From: Nitrospirota bacterium | GTDB taxonomy: Bacteria > Nitrospirota > Thermodesulfovibrionia > Thermodesulfovibrionales > UBA6898 | Length of the DNA stretch: 8,313 nt | NCBI GenBank assembly: GCA_021787505.1 | Contig: JAJYLU010000058.1 | Coordinates: forward strand, 1 to 8,313 | Direction of reading: 5' to 3' | The notes under the pieces: model-generated | What the model was told of the DNA's origin: nothing | Database searches by the model: none | The model's input: only the letters and a program-made list of their open reading frames with translations | Program-made: the position numbers and the translations under genes | Part shown: positions 1 to 5,899 of the stretch, in pieces | Layout of the letters: the number at the start of each line of letters is the position of its first letter | Position numbering within the stretch: the stretch's first letter is position 1

Positions 1-487
1 TGCCCTTTTCGGAAAGCGTCAAGGCGTGATAGTTCTTGTTCAGTCCGAAGACTGAGGCCTGCACGCTCTTCTGCAGAGTGGTCCTCAGGTTTCCCCTCTT
101 TTTCCCGCCTGAATAGGTGACGCAGTCCTGCAGGAGCGAATGGAGTTGCTTTATATTGATCGGCTTTTTGATGTAGCCTACCGCGCCTGCCTTCATGAAA
201 TCGTCCACTCCGCTCCGGTGAGAGTGGGCGGTCACCATGATAACCGGCACATCCTTCAGCTGGTTGTCACTTTTTATATGCCTGAGAGTGCTCAGGCCGT
301 CCATCACCGGCATAGTATAATCGAGCATCACGAGGTCAGGCAGCGACATCCTCATCAGCTTCAGCACCTCAACCCCGTTCTTTGCAGGCACCACCTGAAA
401 GCCCATCCTCCTCATAAGGACGGCGAGATACATGACCGAAGACGCATGATCATTGGCAATTATTACTTTCTTGGCAGATATGCTCAC
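1..487 (-). CDS. Response regulator, REC domain plus probable PilZ domain (C-terminus outside window)
   Basis: Reading the minus strand from a GTG at 487 gives an open frame of 162 codons that runs off the window edge. Residues 7-120 are a CheY-like receiver: acidic pocket residue D13 (the neighbour is N12, not the usual second acid), phospho-acceptor D56 in LDYTMP, T86 in VTA and K108 in IKKP. A basic linker (GGKKR) follows, then RGNLR at 131-135 and TLSEKG at 157-162. These match the RxxxR and (D/N)xSxxG elements of PilZ, with T in place of D/N, so the missing part is probably the rest of a cyclic-di-GMP-binding PilZ domain. The GTG has a purine-rich GGGGGAG four bases upstream. The protein probably couples a two-component signal to c-di-GMP output. 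REC is certain; PilZ is inferred from a partial domain. It has its own promoter candidate and is separated from ccdA by 108 bases. Confidence 0.85.
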   Translation of the reverse strand, partial: MSISAKKVIIANDHASSVMYLAVLMRRMGFQVVPAKNGVEVLKLMRMSLPDLVMLDYTMPVMDGLSTLRHIKSDNQLKDVPVIMVTAHSHRSGVDDFMKAGAVGYIKKPINIKQLHSLLQDCVTYSGGKKRGNLRTTLQKSVQASVFGLNKNYHALTLSEKG

Positions 488-514
488 TACACTCCCCCAA
501 AAAACATCGGTATT

Positions 515-545
515 ACTATACTTCCTTCCCGCTGTTGAATGTCAA
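515..545 (-). promoter_or_regulatory. Candidate sigma-70 type promoter of the response regulator
   Basis: On the minus strand a perfect TTGACA (540-545) is followed after 19 bases by TATAGT (515-520), 27 bases upstream of the GTG start at 487. The spacer is longer than the usual 16-18, so the -35 may be used weakly or with an activator. A second CTTGACA lies exactly 22 bases further upstream (562-567), which could be part of a tandem regulator site. Confidence 0.45.
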
Positions 546-595
546 GATGAAAAAGGGGGATTGTCAAGCCACCATCAAAAGGATGCCATCCGGAA

Positions 596-1321
596 TCAGA
601 AGTTGATGCCGAGGTCGGGGAAGAGCGAGGTAAGCGCCCGCACATTGTCCGTCAGGAGGAGTATCCCGAAGGCGATCAGGAGCACGCCGCTAGACACCAT
701 GATGACCCTCATGTATTTGCGGATCTTCACTACGTAACTGAGAAAGGTATTGAACATGAGGGACGAGAGGAAAAACGGCAGGGCCAGACCGAAGGAATAT
801 ACGGCAAGGAGCTTGAACCCGTATGCGGCAGACCCCTTGGAACTAGCATAGAGCAGAATCGTCCCGAGGATCGGCCCGATGCAGGGCGTCCATGCGGCTG
901 CGAAGGTCATGCCGACAAAGAAAGAGCCGATATAACCGGCCGGCTTTCCGGTCATATGAAACTTCCTCTCCCTGGTCAGGAAGTCCATCCTGATCACGCC
1001 CGAAACAAAGAGCCCAAAAAATATGACGAGTACTCCGCCGATGATCCTGATCCAGTCCTGGTATTCGAAGAAGAATTTTCCTACGGCTGAAGACGAGGCC
1101 CCGAGTGCAATAAAGACCGTCGAGAACCCGGCGATAAAGGTGAGTGAATTCGTGATCGTAAGAAAGTGTATCTTCTTCCTGTCGGCCCCCTCGCGAAGGT
1201 CCTCGAAGGAAATGCCGGTGATAAAGGAAACATAGGAAGGGACAAGGGGAAGAACACAAGGAGACAGAAACGACAATACTCCCGCAAGGAAGGCGAGAGG
1301 AAAGGAGACTTCCTTCATCAT
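596..1321 (-). CDS. ccdA: Cytochrome c biogenesis protein CcdA (thiol-disulfide transmembrane transporter)
   Basis: This 241-residue integral membrane protein is about the normal length for CcdA, the stand-alone form of the DsbD transmembrane domain. It takes electrons from cytoplasmic thioredoxin and passes them across the inner membrane to thioredoxin-like proteins outside, keeping apocytochrome CxxCH cysteines reduced. The two redox cysteines sit in the family motifs: C22 in SPCVLP and C147 in TPCIGP. Roughly six hydrophobic segments are visible (about 7-35, 57-78, 92-112, 129-160, 168-192 and 205-223). The ATG overlaps the stop of the mog-type gene by four bases (ATGA), and AGGAGG lies 11 bases upstream inside that gene, so translation is probably coupled. 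No thioredoxin-like partner gene is in view; the seven-heme cytochrome nearby is a plausible client. Confidence 0.93.
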   Translation of the reverse strand: MMKEVSFPLAFLAGVLSFLSPCVLPLVPSYVSFITGISFEDLREGADRKKIHFLTITNSLTFIAGFSTVFIALGASSSAVGKFFFEYQDWIRIIGGVLVIFFGLFVSGVIRMDFLTRERKFHMTGKPAGYIGSFFVGMTFAAAWTPCIGPILGTILLYASSKGSAAYGFKLLAVYSFGLALPFFLSSLMFNTFLSYVVKIRKYMRVIMVSSGVLLIAFGILLLTDNVRALTSLFPDLGINF

Positions 1322-1815
1322 GGCGCAGGGTCCCTCCTGCCGCAGTCCTCAGTGCTCCCCTTGATCTTTTCGACAGCGTGCGGGATGACCTCGACAATCG
1401 CCCCGAGTCCCTCCTTCACCGCCTTGGGGCTTCCCGGCAGGTTCACGATCAACGCAGTCCCCCTGACTCCGGCCACCGCCCGCGAAAGCATGGCCCTCTT
1501 CGTTTTCCCGAGGCCTTCCAGTCTCATCGCCTCGGCGATCCCGGGTATCTCACGGTCGATCACTTCCAGGGTCGCATCGGGCGTCACATCGCGGGGGAAA
1601 AGTCCGGTCCCTCCCGTCGTCAATATCACGTCCACGCTCTTACTGTACTCGATAAGCTTTTCTTTTATCAATTCCTTTTCGTCCGGGATTATGACGCTGA
1701 ACTCAACCCTGGCGCCGATCCGCGACATCATCTCCCCGATCGCCGGACCGCTGAGATCTTCGCGCTCCCCGCGGGACCCCTTGTCGCTGATGGTGATGAC
1801 CGCTACGGTGATCAT
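1318..1815 (-). CDS. mog: Molybdopterin adenylyltransferase, MogA/MoaB family
   Basis: A 165-residue MoCF-fold protein. MogA-type enzymes activate molybdopterin with ATP to adenylyl-molybdopterin before molybdenum insertion, in the cytoplasm. Family signatures are present: VAVITISDKGSRGEREDLSG near the N-terminus, the TTGGTG substrate loop at 66-71, RDVTPDAT at 75-82, and SRAVAGVRG followed by NLPGSPKAVKE at 111-135. The ATG at 1815 is chosen because it puts VAVITISD at the family's usual N-terminal position and begins four bases after the stop of the MOSC gene. A GTG at 1845, in frame, has a GGGGA just upstream and would add ten residues and overlap the MOSC gene by 26 bases. I cannot exclude it. 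The gene sits between a MOSC protein and ccdA with no room for promoters, so the three form one operon. MoaB from the same family is hard to tell apart by sequence alone. Confidence 0.9.
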   Translation of the reverse strand: MITVAVITISDKGSRGEREDLSGPAIGEMMSRIGARVEFSVIIPDEKELIKEKLIEYSKSVDVILTTGGTGLFPRDVTPDATLEVIDREIPGIAEAMRLEGLGKTKRAMLSRAVAGVRGTALIVNLPGSPKAVKEGLGAIVEVIPHAVEKIKGSTEDCGRRDPAP

Positions 1816-1819
1816 AATG

Positions 1820-2266
1820 TCAGACTGGAGCGTCAGTGCTGACACTGTCCCCTGCCCTAACCTTCCCGCCGCGGAGGACCCTGATGAATATCCCTTCTTT
1901 CGGCATCACACAGTCGCCTGCCTGGTAATAGATAGCGCACCTTGTATGACATTCCTTGCCTATCTGGCTCACCTCGCCGACGACCTCGTCGCCGATCTGC
2001 ATCTTCGTGCCGACAGGCAGGGAGACAAGGTCGATCCCTTCCGTGGTGATATTTTCGGCGAAATCTCCGGGCGACACAGCAAGCCCCTTCTCCCGCATCT
2101 TCTGTATGCTCTCAAGCGCCAGGAGACTCACCTGGCGGTGCCATTCGGAAGATGCGTGGGCATCGCCTTCGATCCCGTATTCGGCCTTCAGGACGACCTC
2201 TTCGACCGGCTTTTTCCTCATGCCTTTTTTGTCACTGATATTGACGGATACAACCCTCGCGGACAT
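1820..2266 (-). CDS. MOSC domain-containing protein
   Basis: A 148-residue protein made of a single MOSC domain, the fold shared with the C-terminus of eukaryotic molybdenum cofactor sulfurase and with YiiM/YuaD-type proteins. The segment GDAHA..HRQVSLLALESI (35-54), PGDFAENITTEG (66-77) and IGKECHTRCAIYYQAGDCVMP (102-122, with C106, C110 and C119) are typical. In the family such a cysteine is thought to carry or transfer sulfur to metal-cofactor targets. Being the first gene of an operon with a MogA-type enzyme, it probably acts in molybdenum cofactor maturation or modification, but the exact reaction is not known for this short bacterial type. No good Shine-Dalgarno sequence precedes the ATG at 2266; the ARVVSVNIS start agrees with the family. 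It is the promoter-proximal gene, so promoter elements should lie in 2267-2400. Confidence 0.88.
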   Translation of the reverse strand: MSARVVSVNISDKKGMRKKPVEEVVLKAEYGIEGDAHASSEWHRQVSLLALESIQKMREKGLAVSPGDFAENITTEGIDLVSLPVGTKMQIGDEVVGEVSQIGKECHTRCAIYYQAGDCVMPKEGIFIRVLRGGKVRAGDSVSTDAPV

Positions 2267-2302
2267 GTTCTACATTACCATAAAAGCCACCGCCGGACAA
2301 CT

Positions 2303-2332
2303 TTTGCAGCCTCTTTGCTTTACAACTGCAAA
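2303..2332. repeat. Inverted repeat upstream of the molybdenum-cofactor operon
   Basis: TTTGCAG at 2303-2309 and CTGCAAA at 2326-2332 are perfect 7-base arms around a 16-base spacer, centred about 50 bases upstream of the MOSC start codon. Forty bases further out is a 10-base perfect palindrome TGTCGCGACA (2374-2383). The whole 279-base gap 2267-2545 has no convincing gene and must hold the promoter of the MOSC-mog-ccdA operon. The arms could be an operator or the base of a leader hairpin; I see no recognised ModE or molybdenum-cofactor riboswitch consensus. Confidence 0.3.
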
Positions 2333-2545
2333 CCAGTCTTTACATAGCCGGACAGGAACGCTGAAAAATGTCTTGTCGCGACACCTTTTACAGACCTATG
2401 AGGGCCCAACCTGCCTTTTTTTAAAAAATTCCCGACTTGAAACTGCGGCCATGTGAAAGACAAAAATAATCATGTCGTCATTACAAGACTTTTCGGCGCT
2501 CTTGTACGGCGCTTATACAGCACAAACGCGCAAAAAGGCTATCCA

Positions 2546-2947
2546 TTACCACACCTTTATCTTCCACTCCCCCCCCTCTTTGATCAGATCTTCCTTCACA
2601 GTCGTAGAGACAGGAACCGGCCTGTGCAATTTCTCAGAAGGGGCAAACGTCAGCTTCACCTCTGCATGGGCGGTGCTGTCACCCTCCTGGTTCAGTGCGA
2701 GAATTTGATAAGACTGTAAAACCGATGCCTCTTTCCTGTGCTTTACATAGTCCTCCTTGCTCACCTTCTTCATGTACGGGGCATAGTAACAGTCATACGT
2801 GGCCGCATAATCCTGTTTGATAGCCGAAGCGAAATACCTGTCAAGGAGCGCCTTGGGCCCTCCGTTGTCTTTCGACTGGCAACCGGTCCCTGCAAATAAA
2901 AGCGCTGCTGCCGCCAGCATCACAACTAACGAACAGATTTTCTTCAT
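2546..2947 (-). CDS. Small exported lipoprotein, NTF2-like (DUF4878-like) appearance
   Basis: A 133-residue protein from the ATG at 2947, chosen because GAGAGG stands six bases upstream and a classic signal peptide follows at once. An in-frame ATG at 2986 would put 13 charged residues before the signal and has no ribosome binding site. The signal peptide (MKK, hydrophobic 5-19) ends in FAGTGC, so C23 is the likely lipidated cysteine, with G rather than the usual L/A/V at -3. The mature part resembles small NTF2-like proteins: a helix LLDRYFASAIKQDYAATYDCYYAPY, then alternating strands and a closing GGEWKIKVW. Such domains usually bind ligands or partners; I cannot assign a function. It lies 108 bases downstream of the cytochrome gene beyond a strong hairpin, so co-transcription is uncertain. 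No intrinsic terminator is clear after its stop. Confidence 0.75.
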   Translation of the reverse strand: MKKICSLVVMLAAAALLFAGTGCQSKDNGGPKALLDRYFASAIKQDYAATYDCYYAPYMKKVSKEDYVKHRKEASVLQSYQILALNQEGDSTAHAEVKLTFAPSEKLHRPVPVSTTVKEDLIKEGGEWKIKVW

Positions 2948-3011
2948 TGATAACCTCTCTTTCCTTTCAATCTTTTCTTTTTTCATCAGTTATTGATCAT
3001 CACGGAATTTC

Positions 3012-3040
3012 GGCAGGAGGGCATTGTCCGCCCTCCTGCC
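3012..3040 (-). terminator. Strong stem-loop after the cytochrome gene
   Basis: Perfect 11-base arms (3012-3022 and 3030-3040) enclose a 7-base loop, 15 bases past the stop codon of the cytochrome gene. The stem is very GC-rich. On the minus strand the bases after it (GAAATTCC) are not a T-run, so it may act as a weak or factor-assisted terminator or as a 3' mRNA stabiliser that lowers expression of the lipoprotein gene beyond. Confidence 0.55.
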
Positions 3041-3055
3041 AATGGACTATCTTTT

Positions 3056-4879
3056 CTAGTTGCCGGAAGAGACTGTGCCGCTTCCGCTATGCATCTGCCG
3101 CTGAGACTGACTGCTGTGGCAAACCGTACAACTCCATATCCAGTAGGTATCACCCTGGAACTTCTGAGGAATCGTCGGGTCTGCCGGATTGGCAGTAGTC
3201 AACTCCGCATGGGTGCCGTTGTGGCATGCCTCGCAGTAAATCTTGCCGCTCATTCCCTCGGGTGCATTCATTATCACCGAGTTGCGGTAGAGTGTATTGC
3301 TGTTTTCGGCATGCGCGGCGTCATGGCATCCGCCGCACTGAGGTTCCTGCAGCCATGCCTGACGACCGTTCTGGAGCGAAGTCGTCATCCCGTACATGTC
3401 GCCATGGCAGTCGGTACAGGTCTTGCCTGCCCTGAACATGATTCCCCTCATGCACTGGGTCTTCGGTCCTGGATGGCAGTTATAGCAGCCGGGGGTCGTG
3501 GCCGCGGCCGTCGGGGTAGTGTTCATCTTGTCCTTGTGGAAGTTGTGCATCGCCAGGGACAGGCTCTCGACACCGGCCTTCCCGGGGGCGCCCAGTGCAT
3601 TGTCGGAGTGGCACTCCGAGCAGGAGTGGACCTTGCCGACGGCCTGGTCAGTCGCCAACGTCGTGCCGTTGTGCGAATCGTGGGCCTGCAATATGCTGAG
3701 CTGCATCGCCTGCTGGTTTCCCGTGCCATCGCCGTGACAGTTGCTGCACATCATCTCTGTCGAAACAGGCGCTACGACGTTTACGCTCTGGAGGACATTG
3801 CCGGAGCTGTCTTTCACGGTAATCACCGCCGTGCCGTAAGGGTCCCATGTCCCGTCATCGTCATACGGGGTAATCGGGATGCCGACCGCCTGCCAGCTCA
3901 GGCCCTTTGCATCGAGGGTCATGTTCCCCGCAAGGGGCGTTCCGCTGATGCCGACATTGGTAGGAACACTAAATCCATACTGCGGCGCGTAGGCCCAGAA
4001 GTTCGTATGAAGTGCCGAATTTGTCTTCTTCGGGAATGAATAGCTTACGGTGACGCCGCTGGTGATAAGGCTTGCACCTTCACCGCCGCGCCGGAAGACC
4101 TGCGCATGCAGCGTGTTGTACGGAGGAAGCACCATGAAATAGGAATAGTCGTTCTGATCGCAGTGCATTCCGAGGTCGTTCCAGGCAAGGATCACGTAGC
4201 TCATATTCGCAGCAGGAATCGCCTGGTTCCCGTAAGATTTAGTCAGTGCCCAGTTTACTGTAGTTGTCGCACCGGATGCGACTGTGGCGGTCTGGGATGT
4301 TGTCAGATAACCGGATTTTGAGATATTCAGGGTGTAGTTGCCTGCCGCTTCACTTAACGTATAGGCGCCTGTGCTGCCTGTCGTCGTGCTGTTAGTGCCA
4401 TCGCTTACCACCGCCCCGGAAATGGCCGAGCCGGTGACTATGTCCACTGCCACACCTGAGATAGCGGCATTTCCGCCTGTCCCGCCGCCGGACCCTCCGG
4501 TCCCGTCGGTGCTACCGAGAGAGATAGCCACTGTGGCACTCTTGCTTGCAGATACGTTGCCCGCCGCATCCTTAGCCCATGCATACAGCGTCTTCGTTCC
4601 TGCAGAGCTGAATGTATAACTCGCGGTGGGGGTCTCGGTCCACCCGGAGGAACTTGCCCCGGGTTTTGTCGATGTCTGGGTCACCGTGTATCCTGTCACA
4701 CCGACGTTGTCGGTTGCCGCGAATGCGGATATCGGTACCGTCAGTGAACCGTACGTCGAAGGTATCGTAAATACCGTTACCGTAGGGGCCGTCCGGTCGC
4801 GATTGCCGTCGGCATTGGCCGTACCGTACCCAGCCGCCAACAAGATCAAGAGAAACGGGATAACATAAAGTCTCTTCAT
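3056..4879 (-). CDS. Secreted heptaheme c-type cytochrome with Ig-like and carboxypeptidase-regulatory-like domains
   Basis: A 607-residue exported multiheme cytochrome, probably moving electrons in the periplasm, on the outer surface or outside the cell. The signal peptide spans 1-23 (hydrophobic 5-16, cleavage after ANA). Residues 30-120 look like an Ig-like repeat (APTVTVF...TDNVGVTGY...YAWAKDAAGNVS), 123-137 is a Gly/Ser/Thr linker, and 139-212 resembles a carboxypeptidase regulatory-like beta sandwich. Residues 227-370 begin with AWNDLGMHC (C240), a motif I recall from other multiheme cytochromes. Seven CxxCH heme sites follow at C378, C420, C465, C488, C515, C549 and C584. Eight further histidines lie among or after them (400, 403, 418, 445, 448, 523, 557, 597), enough for bis-His ligation of all hemes. 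C476 is an extra cysteine. The ATG at 4879 has AGGAGG eight bases upstream (4888-4893), next to a GAAATA/TATTTC inverted repeat (4894-4912). The upstream small CxxC gene is 131 bases away. Confidence 0.92.
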   Translation of the reverse strand: MKRLYVIPFLLILLAAGYGTANADGNRDRTAPTVTVFTIPSTYGSLTVPISAFAATDNVGVTGYTVTQTSTKPGASSSGWTETPTASYTFSSAGTKTLYAWAKDAAGNVSASKSATVAISLGSTDGTGGSGGGTGGNAAISGVAVDIVTGSAISGAVVSDGTNSTTTGSTGAYTLSEAAGNYTLNISKSGYLTTSQTATVASGATTTVNWALTKSYGNQAIPAANMSYVILAWNDLGMHCDQNDYSYFMVLPPYNTLHAQVFRRGGEGASLITSGVTVSYSFPKKTNSALHTNFWAYAPQYGFSVPTNVGISGTPLAGNMTLDAKGLSWQAVGIPITPYDDDGTWDPYGTAVITVKDSSGNVLQSVNVVAPVSTEMMCSNCHGDGTGNQQAMQLSILQAHDSHNGTTLATDQAVGKVHSCSECHSDNALGAPGKAGVESLSLAMHNFHKDKMNTTPTAAATTPGCYNCHPGPKTQCMRGIMFRAGKTCTDCHGDMYGMTTSLQNGRQAWLQEPQCGGCHDAAHAENSNTLYRNSVIMNAPEGMSGKIYCEACHNGTHAELTTANPADPTIPQKFQGDTYWIWSCTVCHSSQSQRQMHSGSGTVSSGN

Positions 4880-5010
4880 TTTTCAAACCTCCTGAAATAT
4901 TTTTCGTATTTCTGCCTGCTACGTTTCTTCACGCATGTCTGCTTTTCATGAGTCCTTCAGATTGGGGTGTACGCGCCCTATCTGCGCTTCATGCTTTTTG
5001 GATCTCTGCT

Positions 5011-5304
5011 TTAGATCTGCCCGGAGAGGTCGAAGGCGGGAGGCGCGCGGGCAATCAGCCCGATGGGGAATGTTGTGGAAATATGGAAGGAAGTCTCCGG
5101 AAAGGCATAGAGTGAAATGAAATATGGTTCAACCGGTTGCTGCGGCGCCGCATTGTCCGCAGAGGAGACTTCGGCAACAAATTTACAGAGGCTGCAGCCT
5201 GAGTAAAATGAGAAATCGCTGTGATGATAGAAAGAGGTGAACAGCCCTGAGTATAGAAAGGCCGCGATAAAAATGATCGATAGATGTCTGTTCTTTAAGT
5301 CCAT
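5011..5304 (-). CDS. Small exported protein with HH...CxxC segment, DUF2946-like
   Basis: A 97-residue protein with a hydrophobic N-terminal segment (8-25) that acts as a signal or anchor. Next comes HHSDFSFYSGCSLC (27-40), a His-His plus CxxC cluster that could bind a metal or form a disulfide. The C-terminus has ARAPPA (85-90), a motif I associate with DUF2946 proteins, which also carry Cys/His pairs after a single membrane helix. The middle is rich in Ala, Pro and Gln. CSLC is not followed by His, so it is not a standard heme site. The ATG at 5304 lacks a visible Shine-Dalgarno sequence, and there is no better start in frame, so the start is less secure than the frame. It points toward the cytochrome gene 131 bases downstream and may be co-transcribed with it. 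Function is unknown; metal handling or cytochrome assembly are guesses. Confidence 0.6.
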   Translation of the reverse strand: MDLKNRHLSIIFIAAFLYSGLFTSFYHHSDFSFYSGCSLCKFVAEVSSADNAAPQQPVEPYFISLYAFPETSFHISTTFPIGLIARAPPAFDLSGQI

Positions 5305-5613
5305 ACTTTTTTGACTTTATTGATTGCAATATTTGTTTATTAACTTAGAAACTATAACCACCTTGCATGAAAATACGATTAAGAGGGGATTAAATAGTTT
5401 TAATCGGCATCGGATGAGTAAACTCGGTGTTGATTCACATCACGGCGTGGATCAGGCATATTGCAGGACGAAATGGGGAACGAGGCAGCATCTGAAGATG
5501 GACGGGATCGAGGAGCAGATCAGGGAATTTACGCAGCTTAACGTAAATACCAGATCGAGGTGAGATACCTATATATGTTTCCGGCTCTATCCGTTCACGA
5601 CAGAGGACGAAAA
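5305..5613. other. Intergenic stretch with palindromes, no convincing gene
   Basis: This 309-base gap is AT-rich next to the small CxxC gene. It contains an AT-rich palindrome GATTAAA-TAGT-TTTAATC (5388-5405), an FNR-like box (5430-5443), and an inverted repeat ATTTACG/CGTAAAT with an 8-base spacer (5527-5548). It most likely carries the control region of the gene starting at 5304. A plus-strand frame of 49 codons (ATG 5414, stop 5561-5563) has no ribosome binding site and no recognisable similarity, so I do not call it a gene. Confidence 0.5.
5430..5443. promoter_or_regulatory. FNR/CRP-family-like box
   Basis: TTGATTCACATCAC matches the FNR consensus TTGAT-N4-ATCAA at 9 of 10 defined positions. 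Its centre lies about 132 bases upstream of the start codon of the small CxxC gene. Oxygen- or nitrogen-oxide-responsive control of a cytochrome-linked gene would make sense, but a single near-match can occur by chance and no matching promoter elements are clear at the expected distance. Confidence 0.3.
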
Positions 5614-5820
5614 CTAGTTATCCGAGACAGTCACATCGATGGGCTGAAGATGGAGGTCCGGCATTGCCAGGTTGAGGACCGCTGAGCACTTCTCGAACTC
5701 TTCGACGGAGAACTTGCCGAAATTCCTCGTCTCGATGATAGAACCATGTTCATCGATGACCTGTCCGATGACCTCTCCGTCAGGCATGCGACGGAGACAG
5801 AATGATGCTTTGGGTTTCAT
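5614..5820 (-). CDS. Small hypothetical protein (68 residues)
   Basis: I do not recognise this protein. It is short, soluble and slightly acidic, with no signal peptide or membrane segment. The N-terminal third (SFCLRRMPDGEVIGQVIDEHG) suggests two beta strands joined by a turn, followed by FSVEEFEKCSAVLNLA, a likely helix, and a tail ending IDVTVSDN. Cysteines are at 8 and 45 and do not form a motif. The ATG at 5820 has no Shine-Dalgarno sequence, but a TATACT -10 box ends only six bases before it, which fits a leaderless or almost leaderless transcript. It stands alone: the ferritin-like gene ends 79 bases upstream and the next minus-strand gene starts 309 bases downstream. Its frame is compact and protein-like, so it is probably a real gene, but there is no family support. 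Confidence 0.55.
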   Translation of the reverse strand: MKPKASFCLRRMPDGEVIGQVIDEHGSIIETRNFGKFSVEEFEKCSAVLNLAMPDLHLQPIDVTVSDN

Positions 5821-5838
5821 AGCTATAGTATAAGCTAT
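5819..5838 (-). promoter_or_regulatory. -10 box inside a palindrome at the start of the 68-residue gene
   Basis: On the minus strand ATAGCT and AGCTAT (5833-5838 and 5819-5824) form 6-base inverted arms around an 8-base spacer that holds the -10 candidate TATACT (5827-5832). The lower arm overlaps the start codon (5818-5820). A repressor bound here would block transcription directly. No good -35 is visible, only a weak TCTCAT at 17 bases. Confidence 0.35.
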
Positions 5839-5899
5839 TTTCCGATTTTATGAGAAAATGTGACGGGTGTAAGGCATCCATGCAATATCAGGATAGAGA

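Noticed and set aside
576..595. GGATGCCATCC palindrome after ccdA as a terminator
   Set aside because: The palindrome leaves almost no loop, so a usable hairpin would have only about four pairs; the following T-run is short.
1166..2347. Long plus-strand open frame of 393 codons opposite ccdA, mog and the MOSC gene
   Set aside because: It is antisense to three clearly recognised genes, has low-complexity Ser/Pro-rich content typical of a mirror frame, and shows no domain motif.
2993..4039. Plus-strand open frame of 348 codons opposite the cytochrome
   Set aside because: It mirrors the CxxCH region of the cytochrome on the other strand; the high GC of that gene keeps the frame open. No recognisable motif.
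4880..5010. Cyclic-dinucleotide (GEMM) riboswitch upstream of the cytochrome, as seen in Geobacter
   Set aside because: The conserved GEMM core and tetraloop-receptor elements are not found in this 131-base gap.
5305..5345. Sigma-54 promoter (TTGCAA upstream of the small CxxC gene)
   Set aside because: The required GG about 10 bases upstream of the GC is missing.
5414..5563. Plus-strand 49-codon frame in the intergenic stretch
   Set aside because: No ribosome binding site, no clear promoter and no similarity I recognise. The second half looks somewhat protein-like, so a conservation check could revive it.
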